This document shows positions 16,201 through 23,062 of a stretch of 64,000 nt of DNA, piece after piece (the stretch's first letter is position 1; the number at the start of each line of letters is the position of its first letter). The translations under genes and the position numbers were made by a program. Under the pieces are notes generated by a model. That model made no database searches. It worked only from the letters and a program-made list of their open reading frames with translations, and was not told where the DNA came from. The stretch comes from Glycomyces niveus (GTDB taxonomy: Bacteria > Actinomycetota > Actinomycetes > Mycobacteriales > Micromonosporaceae): NCBI RefSeq assembly GCF_017592475.1, contig NZ_JAGFNP010000003.1, forward strand, positions 1-64,000. Direction: 5' to 3'.

Positions 16201-16559
16201 GCCGCGGCGTCGGCGATACGGTCCGCCCGGCGGGCGAGTTCGACGTGCCGTTCGAAGTCCCACAGGTCGAGTTCGCCGGGCTCGACGCGAATGAGGAAGC
16301 CCTGGTCGTACCGGATCCGCGGTCCCCCATCGGCGGTTCCGCCCAGCAGGCTCCGCAGTTTCGAGATGTAGCTGCGCAGATTGGGTTCCGCGGACGGGGT
16401 CGGTTCGTCCCAGGCCAGTTCGATCAGGCGGGAGCGGCTGACGGTCCGGTTCGGGCTGGCGAGCAGCGCCGCCAGGACCGCGCGCTGGCGCGGGCCGCCG
16501 AGCCGCAGCAGGCGCCCCTCCGACTCCGCCTGAAGCGGTCCCAGCACGCGGAAGCGCAT
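13230..16559 (-). CDS. SARP-type regulator (BTAD, NB-ARC, TPR) continuing in frame into a GNAT acetyltransferase domain
   Basis: The open frame encodes 1109 residues. It begins with an OmpR-like winged-helix DNA-binding domain (about 1-95), then a bacterial transcriptional activation domain (100-245), an NB-ARC ATPase (275-500; P-loop GSAGMGKT near 298, ILIVLDNA Walker B) and TPR repeats (about 640-915). This is the AfsR/SARP layout of activators of secondary metabolism or secreted products. Without a stop the frame continues through a 25-residue linker into a complete GNAT domain (941-1109; MTPVLQTERLLLEPY, AHHAWGRGLGTELAQ acetyl-CoA loop). Met941 (ATG at 13739) could instead start a separate GNAT gene, but I see no good ribosome site there. 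The gene is divergent from the secreted metalloprotease operon, which it may control. Confidence 0.85.
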   Translation of the reverse strand: MRFRVLGPLQAESEGRLLRLGGPRQRAVLAALLASPNRTVSRSRLIELAWDEPTPSAEPNLRSYISKLRSLLGGTADGGPRIRYDQGFLIRVEPGELDLWDFERHVELARRADRIADAAASLERALALVRGEPFQDVVAGVRFDGLRAALQERLDQAAERHIDLKMDLGAHAALIGELRTLLAQQPLREHLAAQLMLALARSGRRGEALAVYRGTRERLVEALGTEPDRELQEVHHRVLNGRIGSDEPRPAAAPPAAPVDLLPFGLRVFTGRDRELKLLDTIADPAAPARIAVVSGSAGMGKTAVAVHWAHRAADDFPDGRLYADLRGFGPAEAPADPGEVLRTFLEALGDAPASIPVGTEARAARFRRLLADKRILIVLDNARDPVQVRPLLPGAPDCAVVVTSRNRLTGLIASTAALVVPLEAMDGPQARTLLAGRLGTERLASDPIAVQRIADACKGLPLALSLVAANAASRPGDPLAALADELGSAGTLLDGLGAADPATDPRTLLRWSYRQLSPAAARLLRLLAVHPGPDCSARAAASAARTSLPSTRAALAELVEASLLLHAPDHRYGLHDLVRAFAIELAAQAPDEREATARGLLDHYLHTAFACDRLLDPSREPINLAPTEIAPHSIIDGTAAMRWFAAETPVLLAAVEHAAALGFDVHVWQLAWTLLNYLNRQGRWPEIAVLSERALAAATRLGDTAAQARALRDLGQTCARLGRFPEAHVYLDRALALCENDGDRRGQAHAHHLRGRLLRRQGRLPEALEATRRALALFQSSGDRMGQARTLQAIGYHHLVTGDYAAALPDCEQAVELFRALGDPVSENAVRDDIATVHHHLGDHARAVAEYEHALARFRELGFRPGEAEVLIHLGETHHAAGAPREARRAWEAALAICEDLAHPATESLRARLDGRAQLPRSPSETWLPYHPTYGSIPAMTPVLQTERLLLEPYATADEADFVALFQDTRVSQWMGNGPQSKEEDRALFGRIFTKVYAEHKFDVWAVRENGVFVGHAEIKPTEESGGHELIYALAHHAWGRGLGTELAQAIIDYGFDVLGLDEVHATVADPNTASLAVMKRIGFEHVRDIAEDDGTTTRVLTLTRPCA

Positions 16560-16747
16560 GGCGCACAGGTTAACAGCCGTCGTTTCCGAACAGCACAGAA
16601 CACTGTGGCCCGCACCCTCGGTGACCAGTGCGTCCGCCTGTGTGGGCGCGGCGCGTATGCGCTTCGTATGCAGGGCTTGTACCGGCCGCTACCTACGCTG
16701 GCGGAGGCCGGTTCCCCCCTTTGACCGGCCGGAAGGGAAGGCACCCT

Positions 16748-17401
16748 ATGTCGAGCACTTCTGCGAAGCGGTTGAGCGCCAGGACGATAGTCCTGTCCTC
16801 CGTCGCGTTCACGGTCGTCGCGGTCACGGCCGGCGCCGCTTGGGCGGCGATCACCGACAACATGTACCCCACCCCGTACGCGAACCTCGGCTGCTACAGC
16901 GAGAGCGGCCCCGACGGGAACCTCTCCTGCCAGACCGACAACGCCCAGCTGACGTACTACATGGACAGTGGAGGGACCAACGAGCTCGAGGCGGAGGACC
17001 GCCGGGTCGTCATCGACGTCATGTCGGACATCTACGCCCCCACCGACTTCACGGTCACCCTCGACACGTCGCCCGAGTTCTCGGGCAGCGCCGAGACCGA
17101 CATCGTCTACGAGGAGAGCGGCATCGGCGTCCCCTCGGGCTCCGACGGCGTCACCTTCTGCAACAACGCCGCCAGCGACCTGCGCTGCGACCAGCAGTAC
17201 ATCCGCATCCTCGGCGGCGGCAACTACGTCCAGGGCCTCACCTGCCACGAGACCGGCCACGCCGTGGGCCTCGTCCACGGCAACCAGGCGTCGCCGCAGC
17301 TGAGCAACCGCGACGAGCGGCTCGGGTGCATGGAGACGCCGGTCAGCACCGACGAAGTCCTGCAGGACAACAACGTCGACAACATCAACGCGACCTACTG
17401 A
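16748..17401 (+). CDS. Secreted metzincin-like zinc metalloprotease
   Basis: The 217-residue protein has an N-terminal signal or anchor (about residues 12-33, ending AAWAA) and a compact domain with the zinc motif H167-E-T-G-H171-A-V-G174-L-V-H177, a full HExxHxxGxxH signature. CMETPV at 194-199 supplies a plausible Met-turn. Six cysteines suggest disulfides outside the cell. It is shorter than most metzincins and I cannot place it in a named subfamily. AAGG lies 9 bases upstream of ATG 16748. It is the first gene of a three-gene run of secreted proteins (spacers of 11 and 17 bases) divergent from the SARP regulator. Confidence 0.75.
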   Translation: MSSTSAKRLSARTIVLSSVAFTVVAVTAGAAWAAITDNMYPTPYANLGCYSESGPDGNLSCQTDNAQLTYYMDSGGTNELEAEDRRVVIDVMSDIYAPTDFTVTLDTSPEFSGSAETDIVYEESGIGVPSGSDGVTFCNNAASDLRCDQQYIRILGGGNYVQGLTCHETGHAVGLVHGNQASPQLSNRDERLGCMETPVSTDEVLQDNNVDNINATY

Positions 17402-17412
17402 GGAGGACCCCC

Positions 17413-18177
17413 ATGCGCACCCGCACCCGTATCGCAGCGGCGGCCGGCATCGTCGCGTCCGCCTCCGTCACCGGCATCGCCGTCGCGGCGCTCGCCGCGC
17501 CCGCGGTCGACGGCCAGGCCGCCCCCGAACCCGATGTGCTGCTGGCCCACGGCAGCGACCACCTCCCGAGCGTGACGGCGACCGACTGGGTCACCTACGC
17601 CGACCACGTCCTCGTCGTCGAGGCCGTCGCCGAGGAGACCGTCCCGCCGTCCGAGAGCGAACTCGAACGCGGCGAGGGCATCATCGGCCGCGTCGTCTCG
17701 CTGGAGGTCCAGGACGTCCTCTGGTCGCGGGAGGGCGCCCCGCAGGCGGCCCCCGAGACCTGGGACTACTCGGCCCTCGGCTGGCACTTCGACGGGGGCG
17801 ACCCCGACGACGCCGTCGAGATGGCACTGGCCGACTTCCCCCGCGTCGAGGTGGGCCACCAGTACGTGATGGCGATCCGCTGGGAGGAGGCCGTCTGCTC
17901 CCCCGGCGACTACCTCCCGGCCCAGTGGCGCAGCCTCGGCGAGGGCTCGGAGATCCCCTTCGACGACGCCACGCTCGGCAACGGCGAGTCCGAGGGGACC
18001 GTCCAGGACGCCGAGGCCTTCGCGGCCGCCACCGACTTCCACGCCGACGAAGGCGTCGAGGAGCTCCTGGCCGGGGAGGGCGCCGACGCGCTCGTCTCCG
18101 CCCTGGAGTCCGCGAGCCCGGACGCCGCCGCGCAGTCCGAGCTGCAGACCTTCGCCGCCGCCGCATCCTGCGAATGA
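17413..18177 (+). CDS. Secreted protein of unknown function, second gene of the metalloprotease operon
   Basis: A 254-residue product with a long signal peptide (hydrophobic segment 9-30, cleavage after AALAAPA or GQA) and an acidic mature part. I recognise no family. Two cysteines (in EEAVCSPGDY and at the end, AAASCE) could form a disulfide. The middle reads like a beta-rich domain (DHVLVVEAVAEE, RVVSLEVQDVLW, VEVGHQYVMAIRW) followed by an alanine/glutamate-rich helical tail. TGAGGAGG just before the ATG overlaps the preceding stop region, so expression is tied to the protease gene. It might be the protease's substrate, inhibitor or carrier. Confidence 0.7.
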   Translation: MRTRTRIAAAAGIVASASVTGIAVAALAAPAVDGQAAPEPDVLLAHGSDHLPSVTATDWVTYADHVLVVEAVAEETVPPSESELERGEGIIGRVVSLEVQDVLWSREGAPQAAPETWDYSALGWHFDGGDPDDAVEMALADFPRVEVGHQYVMAIRWEEAVCSPGDYLPAQWRSLGEGSEIPFDDATLGNGESEGTVQDAEAFAAATDFHADEGVEELLAGEGADALVSALESASPDAAAQSELQTFAAAASCE

Positions 18178-18194
18178 CCTGAAAGGACGATCTC

Positions 18195-18680
18195 TTGCAA
18201 CGCTTCTCCGACCGGCTGGGGCGCAAGCTGAACCGCACCGCCTACCGCCTCGCGATGCTCCTCGCGGCCGCCGCGATCGCGGTGTTCGCCCTGCCCTCGG
18301 CGGCCATGGCCGAGGCCAACTACTACGCCGACTGCGAGCTCGAACGCGTGATCTGCGCGTACGGCGAGCGGGTCGGCCTCCCGCAGGGCGAGTGCATGAC
18401 CACGAGCAGCACCTACCACAGCACCCAGGTCTGCGTCGACTACAGCGGCGACCACGTCTACGTCAGGGACGGCCAGGCCGACGGCTACGGCGCGGCGGCC
18501 ATCATCTACTCCGACAACGGCGTCGCCCACCGCTGGTGCGCCAACGCCGAGGGCGCCGGAACCTGGGTCCACTGCAACTTCAACTGGGTGGAAGAGGGCG
18601 ACCACGCGGTCGCGGGCGGCTACATCATCCAGTACTACGAAGAGCGCATGACCCAGCTCTGGTGGTGGAACGGCAAATAG
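18195..18680 (+). CDS. Small secreted six-cysteine protein, third gene of the metalloprotease operon
   Basis: A 161-residue protein starting at TTG 18195 with AAAGGA 8 bases upstream. A Sec signal (hydrophobic 18-37, AMA cleavage near 39) precedes a roughly 120-residue domain with six cysteines (47, 54, 67, 80, 115, 127) that can form three disulfides, rich in Tyr and Trp and ending QLWWWNGK. No family recognised. It is 17 bases after the preceding gene and is followed by a strong terminator, so it closes the operon. The disulfide-rich design suits an extracellular effector or inhibitor, but this is conjecture. Confidence 0.7.
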   Translation: MQRFSDRLGRKLNRTAYRLAMLLAAAAIAVFALPSAAMAEANYYADCELERVICAYGERVGLPQGECMTTSSTYHSTQVCVDYSGDHVYVRDGQADGYGAAAIIYSDNGVAHRWCANAEGAGTWVHCNFNWVEEGDHAVAGGYIIQYYEERMTQLWWWNGK

Positions 18681-18697
18681 CCCCCATACCCCTCGAT

Positions 18698-18728
18698 GAG
18701 AGCCCCGGTCTGGGCGGCCGGGGCTCTC
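18698..18728 (+). terminator. Terminator of the metalloprotease operon
   Basis: GAGAGCCCCGG (18698-18708) pairs perfectly with CCGGGGCTCTC (18718-18728) over a 9-base loop. Confidence 0.8.
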
Positions 18729-18763
18729 CTGTCTCCGATGCACTCCCCCGGGCCGACGAGAAT

Positions 18764-18808
18764 ACTTAGTTCCATCAATTGACAAACGGACCGATGGCTG
18801 CGTACCGT
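18764..18808 (+). promoter_or_regulatory. Promoter of the first CE1 esterase, near-twin of the GH74 promoter
   Basis: TTGACA (18779-18784) and TACCGT (18803-18808) are 18 bases apart. The upstream ACTTAGTTCCATCAA and the -35 flank TTGACAAAC match the GH74 promoter at 20489-20533 nearly base for base, and GCTGCGTACCGT matches its -10 flank, although the two regions are otherwise unrelated. A common regulator binding across the -35 box is likely. The remaining leader to 18967 shows no gene. Confidence 0.7.
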
Positions 18809-18967
18809 AACTCGCGGCAGCTCAAGAATCGACATCACTCAATGTCAAGACGGGGCGATGGCAGTGCCCTCGACATCGTCCATGTCGACCTCGCTGACCG
18901 AACGTCGCCGGCGCCGCCTCGCGGTGCCGACCACACGCGGCCCTCCCTTCAAGGAAGGAACACACTC

Positions 18968-20290
18968 TTGTCCACGCCCATCCCATGGCGCCGCAGCGCT
19001 GCGGCGGCCTTCGCGATCGCGCTCGCGCTGGCCTCCGCCCTGGCGGTCTTCACGGCCCCCAAGGCGGCGCAGGCCGCCCAACTCCAGCAGATCACGAACT
19101 TCGGGAACAACCCCGGCGGCCTCGCGATGTACCTGTACGTGCCCGACAATGTCGCGCCGAACCCGGCAATCGTCGTCGGCAACCACTGGTGCACCGGGTC
19201 CGGGCCGGACTTCTACAACGGCACCCGGTACGACGAGCTCGCCGAGCAGTACGGCTACATCGTCGTCTACCCGTCCGTCACCCGCAGCAGCAAGTGCTTC
19301 GACGTCGCGTCGCAGGCCTCGCTCTCGGGCACCGGCGGCGACTCGGTCAGCATCAAGTCCATGGTCGACTACGTGCTCGCGAACTACGGCGCCGACCGCA
19401 ACCGCATCTTCGCGACCGGCGTCTCCTCGGGCGCGATGATGACCAACGTCCTGCTCGGCGTCCACCCCGAGATCTTCAAGGCCGGTTCGACCTACGCCGG
19501 CGTCCCCTTCACCTGCTTCGCGACCACCAACGGCTCGGAGTGGAACTCCGAGTGCTCCGAGGGCCGGATCGACCGCACCCCGCAGCAGTGGGGCGACGCG
19601 GTCCGAGGCGCCAACCCCGGCTACAACGGCCCCTGGCCGCGCATGCAGGTCTGGTTCGGCACCGAGGACGACGTGCTCCGCTACCCGAACTTCCAAGAGC
19701 AGATCGACCAGTGGACGAACGTCAACGGCACCGACCAGACCGCCGACTACACCGACACTCCGGAGCCGAACTGGACCCGCACCCGCTACGGCGGCACCGG
19801 CGGCCAGGCCCCGGTCGAGGCGATCAGCATGGCCGGCGTCGACCACGGCCTGCCCGTGCGCGAGAGCGAGACGCTGCGCTTCTTCGGCCTGGCCGGGTCT
19901 TCGACCAGCAGCGGCTCGATCGTGGGCGCCGCCTCCAACCGCTGCCTGGACAACCCGGGCGGCTCGACGACGAACGGGACGCAAGCGGTGCTGTGGGACT
20001 GCAACGGCGGCGCCAACCAGTCCCTCACCCGCACCTCGGCCGGTGAGCTGAAGGTCGACGGCAAGTGCCTCGAAGCGTACGGCTGGGGTACGGCCAACGG
20101 CACCAAGGCGGTCATCTGGGACTGCACGGGCGGCGCGAACCAGCGCTGGAACGTCACCTCGAACGGCACCATTACCAACGTCCATAACGGACTCTGCCTC
20201 GACGCGATGGGCGGGGCCACCGCCAACGGCACCCAGATCATCCTCTGGGCCTGCAGCGGGACCTCCAACCAGCGCTGGACCCTCGGCTGA
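18968..20290 (+). CDS. Secreted CE1-type esterase with C-terminal ricin-type CBM13
   Basis: A 440-residue enzyme of the PHB-depolymerase/acetylxylan-feruloyl esterase fold. TTG 18968 is chosen because AAGGAAGGAA lies just upstream and the signal peptide (WRRSAAAAFAIALALASALA, cleavage near AQA) starts there. The catalytic domain (about 38-310) has the nucleophile serine in ATGVSSGAMMT, GSTYAGVPFTCF, and the His in VDHGLP. Residues about 318-440 are a CBM13 beta-trefoil with QxW-type repeats (ANQRWNV, SNQRWTL). It probably deacetylates or deferuloylates hemicellulose for the neighbouring GH74. A paralogue of exactly the same length lies at 23063. Confidence 0.85.
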   Translation: MSTPIPWRRSAAAAFAIALALASALAVFTAPKAAQAAQLQQITNFGNNPGGLAMYLYVPDNVAPNPAIVVGNHWCTGSGPDFYNGTRYDELAEQYGYIVVYPSVTRSSKCFDVASQASLSGTGGDSVSIKSMVDYVLANYGADRNRIFATGVSSGAMMTNVLLGVHPEIFKAGSTYAGVPFTCFATTNGSEWNSECSEGRIDRTPQQWGDAVRGANPGYNGPWPRMQVWFGTEDDVLRYPNFQEQIDQWTNVNGTDQTADYTDTPEPNWTRTRYGGTGGQAPVEAISMAGVDHGLPVRESETLRFFGLAGSSTSSGSIVGAASNRCLDNPGGSTTNGTQAVLWDCNGGANQSLTRTSAGELKVDGKCLEAYGWGTANGTKAVIWDCTGGANQRWNVTSNGTITNVHNGLCLDAMGGATANGTQIILWACSGTSNQRWTLG

Positions 20291-20305
20291 CGATCCGCGA
20301 ACCCA

Positions 20306-20335
20306 GGGGGCGCCGGTCTTCGGACCGCCGCCCCC
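20306..20335 (+). terminator. Terminator with UUCG loop after the first CE1 gene
   Basis: GGGGGCGCCGGTC (20306-20318) pairs with GACCGCCGCCCCC (20323-20335), one mismatch, closing a TTCG tetraloop and followed by TTTCG. Confidence 0.85.
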
Positions 20336-20489
20336 TTTCGCGACTCCGCGACTGCGAGCGCCCCGCAGTTGATTTATCAACGCAACAAAGATGCTTGTCC
20401 AGCCCGGCCCTGGTGCCCGCTCAGGTCGCTTCCATCTCGGCGATATTGAGGCGGTTTGCCCGAGATCCCGCGCGCCACACCCCTGGCCA
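20336..20489. other. Non-coding stretch between the CE1 terminator and the GH74 promoter
   Basis: No open frame here has coding-type third-position bias or a ribosome site. I see no RNA gene or mobile element, only the terminator on its left and the GH74 promoter on its right. Confidence 0.5.
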
Positions 20490-20533
20490 CTTAATTCCGT
20501 TAGTTGACAAACTCGGCGGCGACTGCGTACTGT
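20489..20533 (+). promoter_or_regulatory. GH74 promoter, near-twin of the CE1 promoter
   Basis: TTGACA (20504-20509) and TACTGT (20528-20533) are 18 bases apart. The preceding ACTTAATTCCGTTAG and the flanks TTGACAAAC and ACTGCGTACTGT match the promoter at 18764-18808. AGTTGACAAACT across the -35 box has inverted AGTT/AACT ends. Confidence 0.7.
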
Positions 20534-20611
20534 GCTGCCAGTAGTTCAGAGATATGCATCCCTCGATGCGACCGTCAGAATCCCCTCTGGACCCAGCACA
20601 AAGGAGAACCC

Positions 20612-22960
20612 GTGCGACGACGCACTTTCGCAGCTTCCCTCGGCGCAGCCGCGGTCGCGGCCGGCGCCCTGCCCGGCACGGCCTTCGCCAAGCCCGGCCG
20701 GCAGTGCCCCGATGCCTACACCTGGAATCACGTCCGCGTCAACTGCGGCGGCTTCGTCCCGGGCATCATCTTCAACGAGACCGAGCCGAACCTCATCTAC
20801 GCCCGCACCGACGTCGGCGGCGCCTACCGCTGGCAGGAGGAGACGCGGACCTGGAAGGCGCTGACCGACTGGGCCCCCCGCGCCAAGTGGGGTTACCAGT
20901 ACGTGGTCTCCATGGCCTCCGACCCGGTCGAGACCAACCGCGTCTACGCCGCCGTCGGCGCCTACACCATCTCCTGGGACGGGAACAACGGCGCGATCCT
21001 CTACTCCGACGACAAGGGCGACACCTGGGGCATCGCGGAACTGCCGTTCAAGCAGGGCGGCAACATGCCCGGCCGCGGCATGGGCGAACGCCTCGTCGTG
21101 AACCCGGCCGACAACAGCGAGCTGTACCTCGGCACCCCCAGCGGCAACGGACTGTGGCGATCCAAGGACTACGGCCGCACCTGGGGCAAGGTCGAGGAGT
21201 TCCCCAACCCCGGCAACTTCGTCATCGACCCGAACAACGAGTACCTCTCCGACAACGTGGGCATCCCCTGGATCGACTTCGACCAGATCGGCGGCAAGAT
21301 CTACGTCGGCGTGGCCGACCCGGCCGACCCGCTCTACGTCTCCGAGGACGGCGGTGCGACCTGGCAATCGGTTCCCGGAGCCGCCGCCGCACTCGGCGAC
21401 GCCGACGGCAACCGCACCATCCCCAAGCAGTCCGCTGTGGACAACACCAACGGGTACCTGTACGTCATCACCAGCCACGACCCCGGCCCCTACAACGGCG
21501 GTCCCGCCTCCGGCCGCGGCGGCAAGCTCATGCGCCTGTCGACCCAGACCGGCGAGTGGACCGACGTCACCCCGCCCTACAACCCCGGTCGCCCGATCCC
21601 CGGCTTCGGCGGGCTCACGATCGACCTCCAGAACCCCGGCACCATCATGGCCTCCACCTGCAACAACTGGGGCCCTGACGAGATCCTGTTCCGTTCCAAG
21701 GACTCCGGCGCCACCTGGTCCCTCAGCTGGGACCTCGTCAGCGAGAACGAGCGCACCGACCGGTTCGTCATGGACAGCACCGGTTCCCCGTGGCTCTCCT
21801 GGCTCGGCACCGACAACGGGGCCTCGTACGCGGTCAAGCACGGCTGGATGATCGAGGGCTTCGCCATCGACCCGCACAACTCCGACCGCATCATGTGGGG
21901 CACCGGCGCCACCGTCTGGGGCACCGAGAACCTGACGCAGTGGGACGCCCAAGGCGAGCTCATCGGCGAGAACGAGGCGGGCGAGCGCGTCGCGCTCCCG
22001 ATCGAGCAGTTCACCGTCGGCGTCCGCGCCGAAGGCATCGAGATGACCGCGGTCCGCGACCTCGCCGCCCTCGGCGGCACGCTCGTCTCGGCCAAGGGCG
22101 ACGTCAACGGGTTCGTCCACACCGACCTCGACCGGGCCGAGCCGATGTTCCGCAAGGACTGGAGCGGCTTCAGCCTCGACTACGCCGCCTCCGACCGGGA
22201 CATCGTCGTTGCCACCGGCGATGTGCACAGCGAGACCGCCGGCCATGTCACCTTCTCCACCGACCGGGGGCAGACCTGGCAGGACACGACCCGCCTCGAA
22301 GGCTCCCCGAACGGCTCCGGCGGCGTCGTCGCGATCACCGCCGACGCCTCGGCGATCGTCTGGTCCCCCAACAGCGCCACCATCACCCCGGTCTACAGCA
22401 CCGACCTCGGCAAGACCTGGAACCAGGTCCAGGGCCTCCCTGCCCGAGCGAGGGTCAGGTCCGACCGCGTCGACGGCTCGGTCGTGTACGCCTACTCCGG
22501 CGGGAAGTTCTTCCGCAGCACCGACGCCGGCAAGACCTTCACGGACACCGGCGCGACCGGCCTGCCCGCCGAAGACGTCCTCGACTTCCGGGTCGCGCCC
22601 GGCAAGCAGGGCCACGTCTGGCTCTGCGGCCGCAGCAGCAAGGCCGAGGTCCCGAAGGGCCTGTTCCGCTCCACGGACGGAGGCACCACCTGGTCACGCG
22701 TCAGCGGCGTCGACGTGGCGGTCGGCGTCGGCTTCGGCAAGGCCGCCAGCAGGAAGGGCTACCCCGCGATCTACGCCACGGCCACCGTCGCCGGCCAGGA
22801 CGGCTTCTTCCGCTCGATCGACGGCGGCACCTCGTGGTACCGCATCAACGACGACGCCCACCAGTGGGGCTCCGCAGGGGAGGTCATCACCGGCGACCCC
22901 GAGATCTACGGCCGCGTCTACCTCTCGGCCCGCGGCATCGTCTACGGCGACATCGCCTGA
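20612..22960 (+). CDS. Secreted GH74 xyloglucanase
   Basis: A 782-residue enzyme that should cut the xyloglucan backbone. It opens with an RRRTF twin-arginine-like signal peptide (cleavage near AFA, residue 26). The tandem seven-bladed beta-propellers that follow contain repeated Asp-box elements (YSDDKGDTWG, RSKDYGRTWG, VSEDGGATWQ, RSTDGGTTWS). The two catalytic aspartates are D67 in ARTDVGGAYRW and D497 in AKGDVNGFVH. There is no binding module. GTG 20612 follows AAAGGAGAA. It sits between two CE1/CBM13 esterases and shares a promoter design with the first, which points to joint degradation of acetylated xyloglucan. A 15-bp stem terminator separates it from the next gene. Confidence 0.93.
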   Translation: MRRRTFAASLGAAAVAAGALPGTAFAKPGRQCPDAYTWNHVRVNCGGFVPGIIFNETEPNLIYARTDVGGAYRWQEETRTWKALTDWAPRAKWGYQYVVSMASDPVETNRVYAAVGAYTISWDGNNGAILYSDDKGDTWGIAELPFKQGGNMPGRGMGERLVVNPADNSELYLGTPSGNGLWRSKDYGRTWGKVEEFPNPGNFVIDPNNEYLSDNVGIPWIDFDQIGGKIYVGVADPADPLYVSEDGGATWQSVPGAAAALGDADGNRTIPKQSAVDNTNGYLYVITSHDPGPYNGGPASGRGGKLMRLSTQTGEWTDVTPPYNPGRPIPGFGGLTIDLQNPGTIMASTCNNWGPDEILFRSKDSGATWSLSWDLVSENERTDRFVMDSTGSPWLSWLGTDNGASYAVKHGWMIEGFAIDPHNSDRIMWGTGATVWGTENLTQWDAQGELIGENEAGERVALPIEQFTVGVRAEGIEMTAVRDLAALGGTLVSAKGDVNGFVHTDLDRAEPMFRKDWSGFSLDYAASDRDIVVATGDVHSETAGHVTFSTDRGQTWQDTTRLEGSPNGSGGVVAITADASAIVWSPNSATITPVYSTDLGKTWNQVQGLPARARVRSDRVDGSVVYAYSGGKFFRSTDAGKTFTDTGATGLPAEDVLDFRVAPGKQGHVWLCGRSSKAEVPKGLFRSTDGGTTWSRVSGVDVAVGVGFGKAASRKGYPAIYATATVAGQDGFFRSIDGGTSWYRINDDAHQWGSAGEVITGDPEIYGRVYLSARGIVYGDIA

Positions 22961-22963
22961 GCG

Positions 22964-22999
22964 GGCGGGCCGCCCCTCCGCACCGAGGGGCGGCCCGCC
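22964..22999 (+). terminator. Strong terminator after GH74
   Basis: A perfect 15-bp stem (22964-22978 with 22985-22999) and a 6-base loop begin just past the stop codon. I see no convincing promoter in the 63 bases before the next gene, so that gene may rely on read-through. Confidence 0.85.
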
Positions 23000-23062
23000 A
23001 TCTCCAGTCCGGCGCGGCCCCCGTGCCGGCACCCCCTCGACCCTGTCCAGGAAGGAAATCCC

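Noticed and set aside
20546..22615. Very long minus-strand frame opposite GH74
   Set aside because: Its translation is Gly/Ala/Val-rich and matches nothing, which is the expected antisense pattern of strongly GC3-biased genes.
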